Below, one piece after another: positions 1 through 9,440 of a DNA stretch of 60,376 bases. Under the pieces are notes generated by a model. It ran no database searches. It worked only from the letters and a program-made list of their open reading frames with translations, and had not been told where the DNA came from. The stretch comes from Burkholderiales bacterium (lineage in GTDB: Bacteria; Pseudomonadota; Gammaproteobacteria; Burkholderiales; Burkholderiaceae_C). Position 1 is the first letter of the stretch. The number at the start of each line of letters is the position of its first letter. The translations under genes were made by a program, and so were the position numbers. The DNA is taken from NCBI GenBank assembly GCA_013044035.1, contig JABEVE010000030.1, positions 1 through 60,376 of the forward strand, read 5' to 3'.

Positions 1-15
1 CGCCGGGCCCATGCC

Positions 16-726
<711 letters not shown>

Positions 727-772
727 GGGTTTTGCTGCGCCAGGGACCGGACCCGCTCGCGGCCCCGGCCCC

Positions 773-3700
773 TCAGGGGCGCAGGCCGCGGAGATAGTCG
801 CCCGCGGTGCGCAGGAAATGGTCGAGGGCCGACTGGATCATGCTGCTGTCGGCATGCCTGCCGGCCTCCAGCCAGTCACGGAACATGGCGTGAAGCTCCT
901 GGTGGGCGAGGACGAGCGGGCTGTCGTGCGGCAAGCCGCTTTGCCGCAGCCACTGGCAGATCGCGCACTGTTCCTGCGAATGGCTGATGAACAGGTCTGG
1001 AGTCTGTACCGATTGGCGCGACGCCAGCAGCAGGTCCACGTCCAGCCCCACCAGCATATCGGCAATGCGCGTGAGCAAGCCCGGCTCGCTCGGCCGCATG
1101 CGCTGCGACCAGCTCTGCAGCCACGGACCGAAGTCCGAGGCGGGCATGGGCCGGGCAATGCCGTAGCCCTGCGCCTGCGGCACGCGCAGGGCGCGCAGGG
1201 CCTCGACGATGTCTTCGGTCTCCGCGCCTTCGGCGACGAAATCCACCCCCAGGCCGCGTGCGAGCTGCGTCAGGCTCTGCACGAAGCGCAGATCCTGCGG
1301 CCGCTCGGCCAGACCGCGAATGAAGCCCTGGTCAAGCTTGATGATGTCGATCGGCAGCTCTTTCATGCGCAACAGCGACGAGTAGGCGCTGCCGATGTCG
1401 TCGAGCGCGATGCGGCAGCCCACGGCGCGCAGCTCCGACAACGCCTGCTGCGCCGAAGTGAGCGAGAGAAAGTCGCTGTGTTCCAGAATCTCGAGCACGA
1501 TGCGCTTGGCCGAAAAAGGCGCGGTGGCGACGACATCGTTCACCAGGGCCAGCGCCTCGCCCGAGGCCAGCATGGCGGGGTCCATGTTCACCGCAACATT
1601 CAACTCCACGCCCCAGTCTCGCTGCCATTGCTGGGCATCGGCCACGGCCTGGCGCAACACCTGGCCGGTCAGAGCGACGAGGCCCTCGCGGCCGAGCTGA
1701 TGAATGAAGTCCAGCGGCGCAATGAGCTTGCCGCTGCCATCATCCAGCCGCGCCAGCGCTTCCACCTCGGTCACGCGCCCGCTCGACAGATCGACCACTG
1801 GCTGGTAGTGCACGCGCAGGCCGCCCTCGGCGAAGCGGTCTCGCACCAGGCGCAGGTGGTTGAAGTGGTCGCGGTCGGTGGCCGGCTGGTAGACGCGCCA
1901 GAACGGAGCACTGGCGCTGCGCGACTGCTGCTTGATGGCATAAAGCGCCTGGTCGGCATGGCGCAGCAGGTCGTCAGGTTCGCTGGCATCGTCGGGATAG
2001 ATGGTGAAACCCAGGCTGGCACGCACATGCACCACGCGCTCGCCACCGGGCAGCGCCACGGGCAGGTCCACCGCGCGGCGAATGCGGCTCAGCATCGGCT
2101 CCAGGTCCTCGCGCGCGGCCATGCCCTGCAGCACCAGCGCAATCTCGTCGCCACCCAGGCGGGCGACGGTGTCGCTGGAGCGCACCGCCTCCACCAGACG
2201 TGCCGCCACGGTGCGCAGCAGGCCGTCGCCGGCGGCATGGCCGTAGTTGTCGTTGATCTGCTTGAAATCGTCGAAGTCCAGAATGCCGACCGCAACGAAT
2301 CCGCCCTGCGCGTCCACCTGCGACAGCGCCTCTTCCAGCCGCAGCCGCAGGCCGCGGCGATTGAGCAGACCCGTGAGCGGATCGTGCTCGGCCAGCCAGG
2401 AAATATGCCGGTGCTCCTGTTGCAGCCGCCGGCGCAGATCGAAGGCGTCGAGCCCATGGCCAATGAGCACGGCAACCCGCTCGAGCAACTCCACCACCTG
2501 CGGGGTGAACACACCCACCCGATCGGAGACGACGCCGAGCAGGGCCCAGCGATACCCGCCGCGCAGGATCGGGGCAATGGCCACCGAGCGGCCCCCGACT
2601 TCGCGCAACTCGTCGCGGTAGAGACTGAAGGCGGGCTCATTCAGGTAGTCGTTGCTGAACTGCAGGCGCTTGCTGTTCCAGACCCGCGCCGACAGGCTCT
2701 GGTCGGCCTGCTCGCCGTCCACCTTGGGGCGGTACCAGGTTTCGCTGATCCTGATCCGGCCGGCCTGGGCCAGCAGATCGATGTCGCCCTGGGGCCCGGC
2801 GCGCCCCACCAGGGCCGCGCTGAACAGGTCGCTGGCGCTCAACCGCTCGCAAGCTTGCTGCAGCATTTCGGGCAGATCGGTGGCGCTCAGCACCAGCTCT
2901 TCCTCGGCCAGCAAGGCGCGGTACAGGCCCTGCGTGCTGGCGTTCTCCGCCTCCAGCGCGTGGCGGGCGCTTACGTCGTTGACCAAGCCGACGACATGGG
3001 TGATCGTGCCGCCCTCGTCACGCACCGGGGCCAGGCTCATCTCATTCCAGAACACGCGGCCATCGGCCCGGACATTGCGCAATTGCACGCTGCAACTGCG
3101 GCCTTCGCGCAGCGCCGCACGCAACTCCTCCAAGGCTGCTTGCTTGCTCTCACCACCTTGCAGAAAGCGGGGATTGCGCCCCAGCGCCTGGGCCGCCGTA
3201 TAGCCGGAAATGCGCTCGAAACCTGGGTTCACATACACCAGCGGATAGTCGGGCGCTTGGGCATCGGCCACGCACACGCCGAACTCGCTGGCTTCGATCG
3301 CGGCCTTGAGCATTTGCAGCGACTGCCCCTGCTCGCGCAACTGGTTCATCAGCCGCATGCGCCCGAGTTTCAGCCCCAGCACGGCGTGCAGATGCCAGAC
3401 CAGGCGCTGGTTGTGGATCTGGTCGAAAAAATCCGGCTTGCGGCTGTACATCGCCAGCAGATCGCGCCGGCCGTCCGCCCCCTGCACCGGCAAGACCGCG
3501 CCTCCGCGCCAGCCGGCCCGCGCGCCAGCCTCGCGCCACGCCGCGGTGCGCGGGTCGGTCGCCCAGTCAGGCACGATTTGCGGCATGCCGCTGTTCCAAG
3601 CCAGCACCACAGGCCCTTGCTCATGCGCCTCGCCATCGAAACCGATGGTGACATCCGCCAGGTAGGCTTCCATGCCGACACCGTCGATCGCGTCGAACAC

Positions 3701-3934
3701 CAGTTCACCCTCGAAGCCGCGATGCCCCAGCCAAACGGCGTCCAGCCCTGCGCGATGCAGCAAAAATTCCAGCAGCTCAGGGTACAGAACCGATTCCTGG
3801 TCGGACGACAACAGCAGCAAATCCAGCTCTGTAGCCACATTGGCGTGGGCAAGCGCCTCCAAGGTCGCGTCATTCTGCGATGTGGATCTTCTGCCTTCAG
3901 CCGTCAGGTCGGCGTCAGATTCGGGTTTTTGCAT
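773..3934 (-). CDS. GAF / LOV-like PAS / GAF / GGDEF / EAL protein with Cys-His C-terminal tail
   Basis: Predicted cytoplasmic c-di-GMP turnover protein of 1053 aa; no membrane segment is seen. Order: GAF-like region (about 40-190), PAS (about 215-330), second GAF-like region (340-500), GGDEF (510-680; motif GGDEI near 595), EAL (700-940; EALARL near 725, later DDIGSAYSS) and a 110-residue tail. The PAS resembles LOV domains (NPGFERISGY, GRNPRFLQG, DGRVFWNEMSLAPVRD), but the photoactive cysteine is proline. The tail (CAICQWL, then HQELHAMFRDWL) recalls the CZB zinc-binding module; this is tentative. The start at 3934 is chosen because the longer frame would overlap recJ. Whether it makes or degrades c-di-GMP cannot be told. 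Confidence 0.88.
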   Translation of the reverse strand: MQKPESDADLTAEGRRSTSQNDATLEALAHANVATELDLLLLSSDQESVLYPELLEFLLHRAGLDAVWLGHRGFEGELVFDAIDGVGMEAYLADVTIGFDGEAHEQGPVVLAWNSGMPQIVPDWATDPRTAAWREAGARAGWRGGAVLPVQGADGRRDLLAMYSRKPDFFDQIHNQRLVWHLHAVLGLKLGRMRLMNQLREQGQSLQMLKAAIEASEFGVCVADAQAPDYPLVYVNPGFERISGYTAAQALGRNPRFLQGGESKQAALEELRAALREGRSCSVQLRNVRADGRVFWNEMSLAPVRDEGGTITHVVGLVNDVSARHALEAENASTQGLYRALLAEEELVLSATDLPEMLQQACERLSASDLFSAALVGRAGPQGDIDLLAQAGRIRISETWYRPKVDGEQADQSLSARVWNSKRLQFSNDYLNEPAFSLYRDELREVGGRSVAIAPILRGGYRWALLGVVSDRVGVFTPQVVELLERVAVLIGHGLDAFDLRRRLQQEHRHISWLAEHDPLTGLLNRRGLRLRLEEALSQVDAQGGFVAVGILDFDDFKQINDNYGHAAGDGLLRTVAARLVEAVRSSDTVARLGGDEIALVLQGMAAREDLEPMLSRIRRAVDLPVALPGGERVVHVRASLGFTIYPDDASEPDDLLRHADQALYAIKQQSRSASAPFWRVYQPATDRDHFNHLRLVRDRFAEGGLRVHYQPVVDLSSGRVTEVEALARLDDGSGKLIAPLDFIHQLGREGLVALTGQVLRQAVADAQQWQRDWGVELNVAVNMDPAMLASGEALALVNDVVATAPFSAKRIVLEILEHSDFLSLTSAQQALSELRAVGCRIALDDIGSAYSSLLRMKELPIDIIKLDQGFIRGLAERPQDLRFVQSLTQLARGLGVDFVAEGAETEDIVEALRALRVPQAQGYGIARPMPASDFGPWLQSWSQRMRPSEPGLLTRIADMLVGLDVDLLLASRQSVQTPDLFISHSQEQCAICQWLRQSGLPHDSPLVLAHQELHAMFRDWLEAGRHADSSMIQSALDHFLRTAGDYLRGLRP

Positions 3935-4007
3935 GGCTTCAAAGCATACCGGCAATCGCGTTGACGCCGCGTCTTTTGTCGGGAATCCTCCCTGCCAAAA
4001 GACAAAT

Positions 4008-5732
4008 TCAGCTCGAATCCTCCACCGCTTCGAGCACCATGCGCGTCTGGATGCGACCCTGCCAGGTGTTGGTGTCCAGGCGCCAGGCGACACGGGCCTG
4101 GGCTGGAAGAAAATCGCTGCGGTTCCAGGCGATGAGTTCCCGCGTGGCGCCGGCCGGGGCGTCGAGCAGGCGCACGCGGGCCTTCATGTGGCGCTCGCCA
4201 AGCTGGCTTTGCTGCAGCACCTCCACGCGGCTGGCGAACACCGGTGCGGCGAAGCCCTGGCCCCACACCTGGGCCTGCAGCAATTGCGCCACGTCCGCGT
4301 TGAACCATGCAGCGCCCAGTTCCCCGTCCACCTCCAGCTTGCGCGCCAGCAGCTCGGGTGACAGCCACGTGTTGGCAACGGCTTCGAACGCCGCGGCGAA
4401 GCGCTCGAAGCCATCGGCGGCGATGCTGCAACCCGAGGCGGCGGCGTGCCCGCCGAAACGCACCAGCAGCCCGGGTTCGCGTTTGGAGACGAGGTCCAGC
4501 GCGTCGCGCAGATGAAAGCCGGGAATGGAACGCCCCGAGCCGCGCAGCAGGCCGTCGGCGCCCGGCGCGAACACAAAGGTGGGACGGTGGTGCAATTCTT
4601 TCAGCCGCCCGGCGACGATGCCCACCACGCCCTCGTGCCAGTCCGGCGAGAACAGGCTGATGGAGGCGTTTGCAACCGCGTCGCCCTGGGCCTGCAGCCT
4701 CGCCAGGGCTTGCTGCGCCTGCTCGCGCATGCCGGCTTCGATGCCACGACGCTCGCGATTGATGGCGTCGAGCGCCTGCGCCAGGTGCATGGCGCGCGCA
4801 CCGTCGTCGGTGAACAGGCACTCGATGCCCACGGTCATGTCGGCCAGCCGCCCCGCCGCGTTGATGCGCGGACCTAGGGCGAAACCCAGATCGAAGCTGC
4901 TGGCCTGCGCCGGGTCGCGCGCGGCGGCGGCGAACAGGGCCCGCACCCCCGGCTGCATACGGCCCTCGCGCATGCGCTTGAGGCCGTGCGCCACCAGCAG
5001 GCGGTTGTTGGCGTCCAGCTTCACCACGTCAGCCACGGTGCCCAGCGCCACCAGGTCGAGCAGCGCGTCCAGGCGCGGCTGGTTGGCGGCCGTGAAGCTG
5101 CCGCGCGCGCGCAGTTCAGCGCGCAAAGCCAGCAAGACGTAGAACATCACGCCCACGCCGGCCAGGTTTTTGCTGGGGAAGCCGCAGCCCGGCTGGTTGG
5201 GGTTGACGATGGCGGCGGCGTCCGGCAGGCGCTCGCCCGGCAGATGATGGTCGGTGACGAGCACGCGCATGCCCAGTTCCATGGCGCGCGCCACACCGTC
5301 CACGCTGGCAATGCCGTTGTCCACGGTGATGATCCAGTCGGGCCGCCCGCCCGGCTGCCGCGCCACAAGCTCGGCCACCGCGGGCGACAGCCCGTAACCG
5401 GTGGTGAAGCGGTTGGGCACCACGTAGCCCACTTGCGCCCCCAGCATGCGCAAGCCCCGCAGGCCCACGGCGCAGGCGGTGGCGCCGTCGCAGTCGTAGT
5501 CGGCCACGATGCACAGGCGCTCGCCGCGCGCGATGGCGTCGGCCAGCAGGCGCGCCGCGGCCTCGGCGCCGAGCAGCAGTCTCGGCGGCAACAGCGCCGA
5601 CATCTCGGGCTCGACTTCGGCAGCGTCGCGCACGCCGCGCGCCGCCAGCAACTGCGCCAGCAGGGGATGAACGCCGGCGCTCTGCAGGCCGTGGACGACG
5701 CGCGGCGGCGCGTCACGTGCGATGAATCGCAT
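4008..5732 (-). CDS. recJ: RecJ, single-stranded-DNA-specific 5'-3' exonuclease
   Basis: RecJ degrades single-stranded DNA 5' to 3' in recombinational and mismatch repair. The 574-aa length fits the family. Visible DHH-family motifs are ADYDCDGATA (near residue 80), VTDHHLPGE (near 155), GPRINAAGRLADM (near 295) and the DHHA1 motif FGGHAAASGCS (near 425). The start at 5732 (MRFIARDAPP) gives a RecJ-like N-terminus; the open frame runs further upstream into the neighbouring gene. It lies 14 nt downstream of the RpfE-type gene on the same strand, an arrangement also known from the Xanthomonas rpf region, so co-transcription is likely. Confidence 0.95.
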   Translation of the reverse strand: MRFIARDAPPRVVHGLQSAGVHPLLAQLLAARGVRDAAEVEPEMSALLPPRLLLGAEAAARLLADAIARGERLCIVADYDCDGATACAVGLRGLRMLGAQVGYVVPNRFTTGYGLSPAVAELVARQPGGRPDWIITVDNGIASVDGVARAMELGMRVLVTDHHLPGERLPDAAAIVNPNQPGCGFPSKNLAGVGVMFYVLLALRAELRARGSFTAANQPRLDALLDLVALGTVADVVKLDANNRLLVAHGLKRMREGRMQPGVRALFAAAARDPAQASSFDLGFALGPRINAAGRLADMTVGIECLFTDDGARAMHLAQALDAINRERRGIEAGMREQAQQALARLQAQGDAVANASISLFSPDWHEGVVGIVAGRLKELHHRPTFVFAPGADGLLRGSGRSIPGFHLRDALDLVSKREPGLLVRFGGHAAASGCSIAADGFERFAAAFEAVANTWLSPELLARKLEVDGELGAAWFNADVAQLLQAQVWGQGFAAPVFASRVEVLQQSQLGERHMKARVRLLDAPAGATRELIAWNRSDFLPAQARVAWRLDTNTWQGRIQTRMVLEAVEDSS

Positions 5733-5746
5733 CGCCCGCCCTGCCC

Positions 5747-6865
5747 CTACACCATGCCCAGCAGCACATGCGCGTCGGCACGGCGCCAGAATTGCCAGCC
5801 GCGCGACTTGCGCAGCTCGAAGCCGAGCCAACGGCTGGCGCCGGCCAACACCACCTGGGCGCTGGCATGGTCGCGCAGCGCCTGGTCGATGGCCTCGGCT
5901 GCCGCCGCATCCAGCGCCGCAAGTGCGGCGCCCAGCGCCACGGCGTCGGCCTCGCGCGTGGCCTGCGGCTGCAGCAGGCGCAGCGGGTGCGGGTGGCGGC
6001 TGGCGGGCAGCCTGGGCAGGCCGGCATGTGCGGCGCGCCACCAGGCCGTGGCGCCGGGCTCAGCCTGGGGGTGCATCACAAAAGGGTTGCGCAGGTCGGG
6101 CGGCAGCCGGCCGCAACCATGCAGCCAGAGGGTGTTGACCTCCGGCCGGCCGGCGCGCAGCCGCGCCTCGTTCACCGGGTGGTGTTGCCACACCATCTGG
6201 ATTTCGGTGAGCAACTGGCGCCAGGGACGCGCCGGCGTGCCGGTCGGCATCCAGGTCGCAACGTTGCGGGCAATGGCGCGGGCCGGGTCGGCCGTCACCA
6301 CCTCGGCCAGGCTCTCGTGAGCCACCAACCAACTGGCCGGGCTGGATGCGTCGATCAACCAGCCGGCTTCACCCAGCAAGGGCTGGACCGCATCGAGCAG
6401 GGCCCGGGCCTCATCCGCGCCGAGTTGCAGCGCTGCGGGATCGGCGAGGCTCAGGCTCTCGCGACCCAACTCCAGGTGGGAGGGCAGGGCCAGGCCCCAG
6501 GCGCGGCCACCCAGGTCATGCCCCGCGGCCAGAGCCGCGAGCGCACCCCATGGCATGCGCTCGGGCGTCGCGGCGCCGATCGCGGTGGACGTGGCTGCAA
6601 CGGCAGCGACATGACCTGTGGCAGCGCTTGCCGTGGCAGGTTGAGAGACCGCGTCCGCCTGGGCTGGTTCCAGGCCCAGGGCAGCGCGCATCCAGCGCTC
6701 GGCAGGAGTCAGCCAGGCGGCTTCGGCATCTTCGCGCGGCACTTCCCGCGTGGCCACTTCGGCCAGGCGCAGGCGGCGGCTCAAGCGCGGCAGGGTGCCG
6801 GCGGCAAGTACCCCTTGCCAGGCGCCTCCCGTGGCGGGCTCGGTATCGATCAGGATGGTGTGCAT
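5747..6865 (-). CDS. RpfE-type conserved protein (phosphoglycerate-mutase-like)
   Basis: Conserved protein of 372 aa directly upstream of recJ, as RpfE is in Xanthomonas and relatives. Proteins at this position in betaproteobacteria are usually called RpfE-type regulatory or cofactor-independent phosphoglycerate mutase-like. The C-terminal half has recognisable conserved stretches (WQHHPVNEARLRAGRPEVN, then NTLWLHGCGRLP), while the N-terminal third is Ala-rich and variable. No enzyme activity can be assigned from the sequence. The start at 6865 (MHTILIDTEPA) is preferred over the track extension to 6925 because it opens with a beta-strand-like segment. Confidence 0.6.
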   Translation of the reverse strand: MHTILIDTEPATGGAWQGVLAAGTLPRLSRRLRLAEVATREVPREDAEAAWLTPAERWMRAALGLEPAQADAVSQPATASAATGHVAAVAATSTAIGAATPERMPWGALAALAAGHDLGGRAWGLALPSHLELGRESLSLADPAALQLGADEARALLDAVQPLLGEAGWLIDASSPASWLVAHESLAEVVTADPARAIARNVATWMPTGTPARPWRQLLTEIQMVWQHHPVNEARLRAGRPEVNTLWLHGCGRLPPDLRNPFVMHPQAEPGATAWWRAAHAGLPRLPASRHPHPLRLLQPQATREADAVALGAALAALDAAAAEAIDQALRDHASAQVVLAGASRWLGFELRKSRGWQFWRRADAHVLLGMV

Positions 6866-7007
6866 GGCTGGATTATCCGTTGGTGCCCGCAACCAGACCG
6901 CATGGCCTGCCCCATGCCGGGCCACCCGCCCTCACCGTTTGACGATGGCCGCTGTACGCTGCGCCCTGCGGCGCAACACCACCAACCACATTCAGGGAGT
7001 TCCAAGC

Positions 7008-7367
7008 ATGCGGCAACACCTCAAGTCCCTCATCGCCCTCACCTTCGGCATGGCCTTGCTCGGCTTTGCCGCAACGCCGGCGCAGGCCATAGGCTGCCTG
7101 TCCGGCGCGGCGGGTGGCGCCGTCGCCGGCCATGTGGCCGGTCATCACGCGGTCATCGGCGCCATCGGCGGCTGCATGCTGGGGCACCACCTGGCGGTGA
7201 AAAAGAAGGAAGAAGCCGAGGCCAACAAGCTCATTGCCGACGATGCGCTGGCCCCCGCCGGCAGTGCCCGACACAGCAAGGACGCTGCCGGCATTGAAAA
7301 ACTCGCCCACAAAAAAGTGCCGGCGGCCATGCAGTGGGAACAGGAACATGCCGCCCACGCCCAATAG
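7008..7367 (+). CDS. Glycine-zipper signal-peptide protein, unknown function
   Basis: A 119-aa protein with a Sec signal peptide (MRQHLKSLIALTFGMALLGF, cleavage after AQA). A glycine-zipper stretch follows (GAAGGAVAGHVAGHHAVIGA, then GGCMLG), and the C-terminal half is charged and Lys/Ala-rich. Similar small exported proteins sit in or near the cell envelope; the role is unknown. The ATG at 7008 has a purine-rich site (cagggag) about 10 nt upstream and removes a long implausible extension. It is transcribed divergently from the RpfE-type gene. Confidence 0.75.
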   Translation: MRQHLKSLIALTFGMALLGFAATPAQAIGCLSGAAGGAVAGHVAGHHAVIGAIGGCMLGHHLAVKKKEEAEANKLIADDALAPAGSARHSKDAAGIEKLAHKKVPAAMQWEQEHAAHAQ

Positions 7368-7555
7368 GGCCGCCAACTCCACCCCGACGCGACGCCCAGG
7401 CCATATCAGGCCTGGCGGCCAATCGGCCAGACGCATGCAACAACGGCTGGATGGCCCTAGGATGCCCCATCCTTTTTTCACAGCATCCCGGTGGCATCCC
7501 GCAGCACAGGCCTGCGGCCGATGCAGCGTCCGCAGCACTCCACCCGCAACCAACC

Positions 7556-8302
7556 ATGACCTCAGCAAAAATCGCCATCGTCACCGGCGCCTCCTCCGGC
7601 ATTGGTGAAGCCACCGCGCGCGCGCTTGCCGCCGCCGGTTTCAGCGTTTATCTCGGCGCCCGCCGGCTCGACCGGCTACGCGCCATTGCGGCCGACATCC
7701 AGGGCCACGCCTTGCCGCTGGACGTGACCGACAGGGCCAGCGTGGAAGCCTTCGCCGCCGCCCTGCCCAGGCAGGTGCATGTCCTGGTGAACAACGCCGG
7801 GGGTGCCGTCGGCCTGGGGCCGGTGGCCACGTTCGACGAAGACCAGTGGCTGGCCATGTACCAGAGCAATGTGCTGGGCCTGGCGCGCATGACCCGCGCG
7901 CTGCATGGCCAACTGCAGGCCAGTGGAGACGGCCATGTCATCAACATCGGCTCCGTCACCGGGTTCGAGACCTACATCGGCGGCGCCGGCTACGCCGCGG
8001 CCAAACACGCGGTGCGCGCCATCAGCGACACCCTGCGGCTGGAATGGCTGGGCCAGCCGATGCGCGTCACCGAGGTCGACCCCGGCCTGGTGGAAACCGA
8101 CTTCTCGCTGGTGCGCTTCGACGGCGACGCCGCCCGCGCCGCCAAGGTGTACGCCGACACCCGCCCACTGTCGGCCGGTGACGTGGCCGACGCCGTGGTC
8201 TGGGCCGCCACCCGCCCGGCGCATGTGAACATCGACCAGATCGTCATCCGCCCCACCGACCAGGCCCGCGCCGACAAAGTGTTCCGTCGGACCTCGGTTT
8301 GA
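7556..8302 (+). CDS. YdfG-like short-chain dehydrogenase
   Basis: Cytosolic NAD(P)-dependent short-chain dehydrogenase of 248 aa. Motifs: Rossmann TGASSGIG (residues 10-17), NNAGG (near 82), catalytic Ser in IGSVTG (near 130) and YAAAKHAV (near 147). The C-terminal half (RVTEVDPGLVETDFS, RPAHVNID) closely follows E. coli YdfG, an NADP-dependent 3-hydroxy acid / malonic-semialdehyde reductase; the actual substrate is unproven. The start at 7556 puts the Rossmann motif at its normal distance from the N-terminus and drops 74 unlikely residues. Confidence 0.88.
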   Translation: MTSAKIAIVTGASSGIGEATARALAAAGFSVYLGARRLDRLRAIAADIQGHALPLDVTDRASVEAFAAALPRQVHVLVNNAGGAVGLGPVATFDEDQWLAMYQSNVLGLARMTRALHGQLQASGDGHVINIGSVTGFETYIGGAGYAAAKHAVRAISDTLRLEWLGQPMRVTEVDPGLVETDFSLVRFDGDAARAAKVYADTRPLSAGDVADAVVWAATRPAHVNIDQIVIRPTDQARADKVFRRTSV

Positions 8303-8386
8303 GCGGGTATGGGTCGGCTCGCCGACCCGTACCACGCGCCGGCCCGAGCCCCTCGGGGCGCCGGCATTTCAGGGGGCGCAAGGCGT

Positions 8387-8410
8387 AAAAAAGCCCGGCA
8401 ATGCCGGGCT
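8387..8410 (-). terminator. Rho-independent terminator of the BI-1 family gene
   Basis: On the minus strand agcccggca-ttgccgggct forms a GC-rich hairpin followed by a T-run. It lies 27 nt past the stop codon of the Bax-inhibitor-1 gene. Confidence 0.8.
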
Positions 8411-8436
8411 GTTCACAACAGGATCCGAGACAGGTT

Positions 8437-9141
8437 TCAGCGGCGGCCGCCGAAAATGCCCAACAGCGCCAGCAGGTTGGCGAACACGTTGTACAGGTCG
8501 AGGTAAATAGCCAGGGTGGCCGAGATGTAATTCGTCTCACCGCCGTCGAGCACGCGCTTGACATCAATCAGCATGAAGGCCGAGAAGATGCCGATGGCCA
8601 CGACCGAGAACATGATCATCAGCGCCGGCATTTGCAGCCAGATGTTGGCGATGCCCGCAATCATCAGCATGATCACGCCGACGAACAGGAACTTGGAGAG
8701 CCCGCTCAGGTCGCGCTTGACCACCGTGGCCAGCGAGGCCATGACCGCGAAAATGATGGCCGTGCCGCCGAAGGCCATGCCGATGAGCTGCACCCCATTG
8801 GACATACCCAGAATGAAGCTGAGCATTTGCGACAGCATCAGCCCCATGAAAAACGTGAATCCCAACAGCAGGCCAACGCCGAGATGCGAATTCTTGTTGC
8901 GCTCGATGGCGAACATCAAGCCGAACGCGCCACCCAGGAACAGCAGCATGCCCATGCCGGGGTTCGTCACCATCCATGCGGCCAGGCCCAGCTTCAGGCC
9001 GGCCCAGGCGCCGAACACCGTCGGTACAAGCGAAATGGCCAGCAAGGTGTAGGTGTTGCGCAGCACGCGGTTGCGGTCGACGGCATAGCCACCGGCGCCT
9101 TGGGCGTACAGCGAAGGTTGCGGATTGAAGCGGTCGTTCAT
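8437..9141 (-). CDS. Bax inhibitor-1 (YbhL/YccA) family membrane protein
   Basis: Inner-membrane protein of 234 aa with about seven hydrophobic segments. The N-terminal cytoplasmic stretch is typical of the family (YAVDRNRVLRNTYTLLAIS), and the late segment ALMIMFSVVAIGIFSAFMLID carries the conserved acidic residue before LDGGETNYI. BI-1/YbhL/YccA proteins are implicated in ion leak or membrane-protein quality control; no specific role is shown here. The start at 9141 is preceded by GGGAGAAC at good spacing. It is a single gene with its own terminator. Confidence 0.88.
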   Translation of the reverse strand: MNDRFNPQPSLYAQGAGGYAVDRNRVLRNTYTLLAISLVPTVFGAWAGLKLGLAAWMVTNPGMGMLLFLGGAFGLMFAIERNKNSHLGVGLLLGFTFFMGLMLSQMLSFILGMSNGVQLIGMAFGGTAIIFAVMASLATVVKRDLSGLSKFLFVGVIMLMIAGIANIWLQMPALMIMFSVVAIGIFSAFMLIDVKRVLDGGETNYISATLAIYLDLYNVFANLLALLGIFGGRR

Positions 9142-9440
9142 GAAAGTTCTCCCAGAAAGCAATGTGGTTTGCCGATGGCAAACACCTTGTTAGAGGTCAG
9201 TGCCGTGTTCCGGTTCCCCAGTACAACTCGACACAAAACTGCTGGCTGCAGTGTAGGCGTTTTCAATCGGAAGCCGTTGGCAGGAGAGACCTCCCGTCGG
9301 GCCCAGGGAGCCTGTCAAGCGATTGCGCATGCCGCGTTGGATTACGATGACGCCAGCGGATGTGCCGCCCTGCAGAGAGTGCGTCATTCGTGAGTTTTTT
9401 CACCGATGAACAGCATCAAAACGATATTTTTCGTGATTTT
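9142..9440. other. Intergenic region between BI-1 gene and polysaccharide locus
   Basis: About 300 bp separating divergent genes. A perfect inverted repeat GTTTGCC-GAT-GGCAAAC lies at 9167-9183, 26 bp upstream of the BI-1 start codon, and could be an operator. No convincing promoter for the polysaccharide genes could be picked out by eye. Confidence 0.4.

Noticed and set aside
818-3964. 1048-codon open frame on the plus strand
   Set aside because: It is the mirror of the GGDEF/EAL gene; the protein is His/Gln/Arg-rich low-complexity sequence with no domain, as expected opposite a GC-rich gene.
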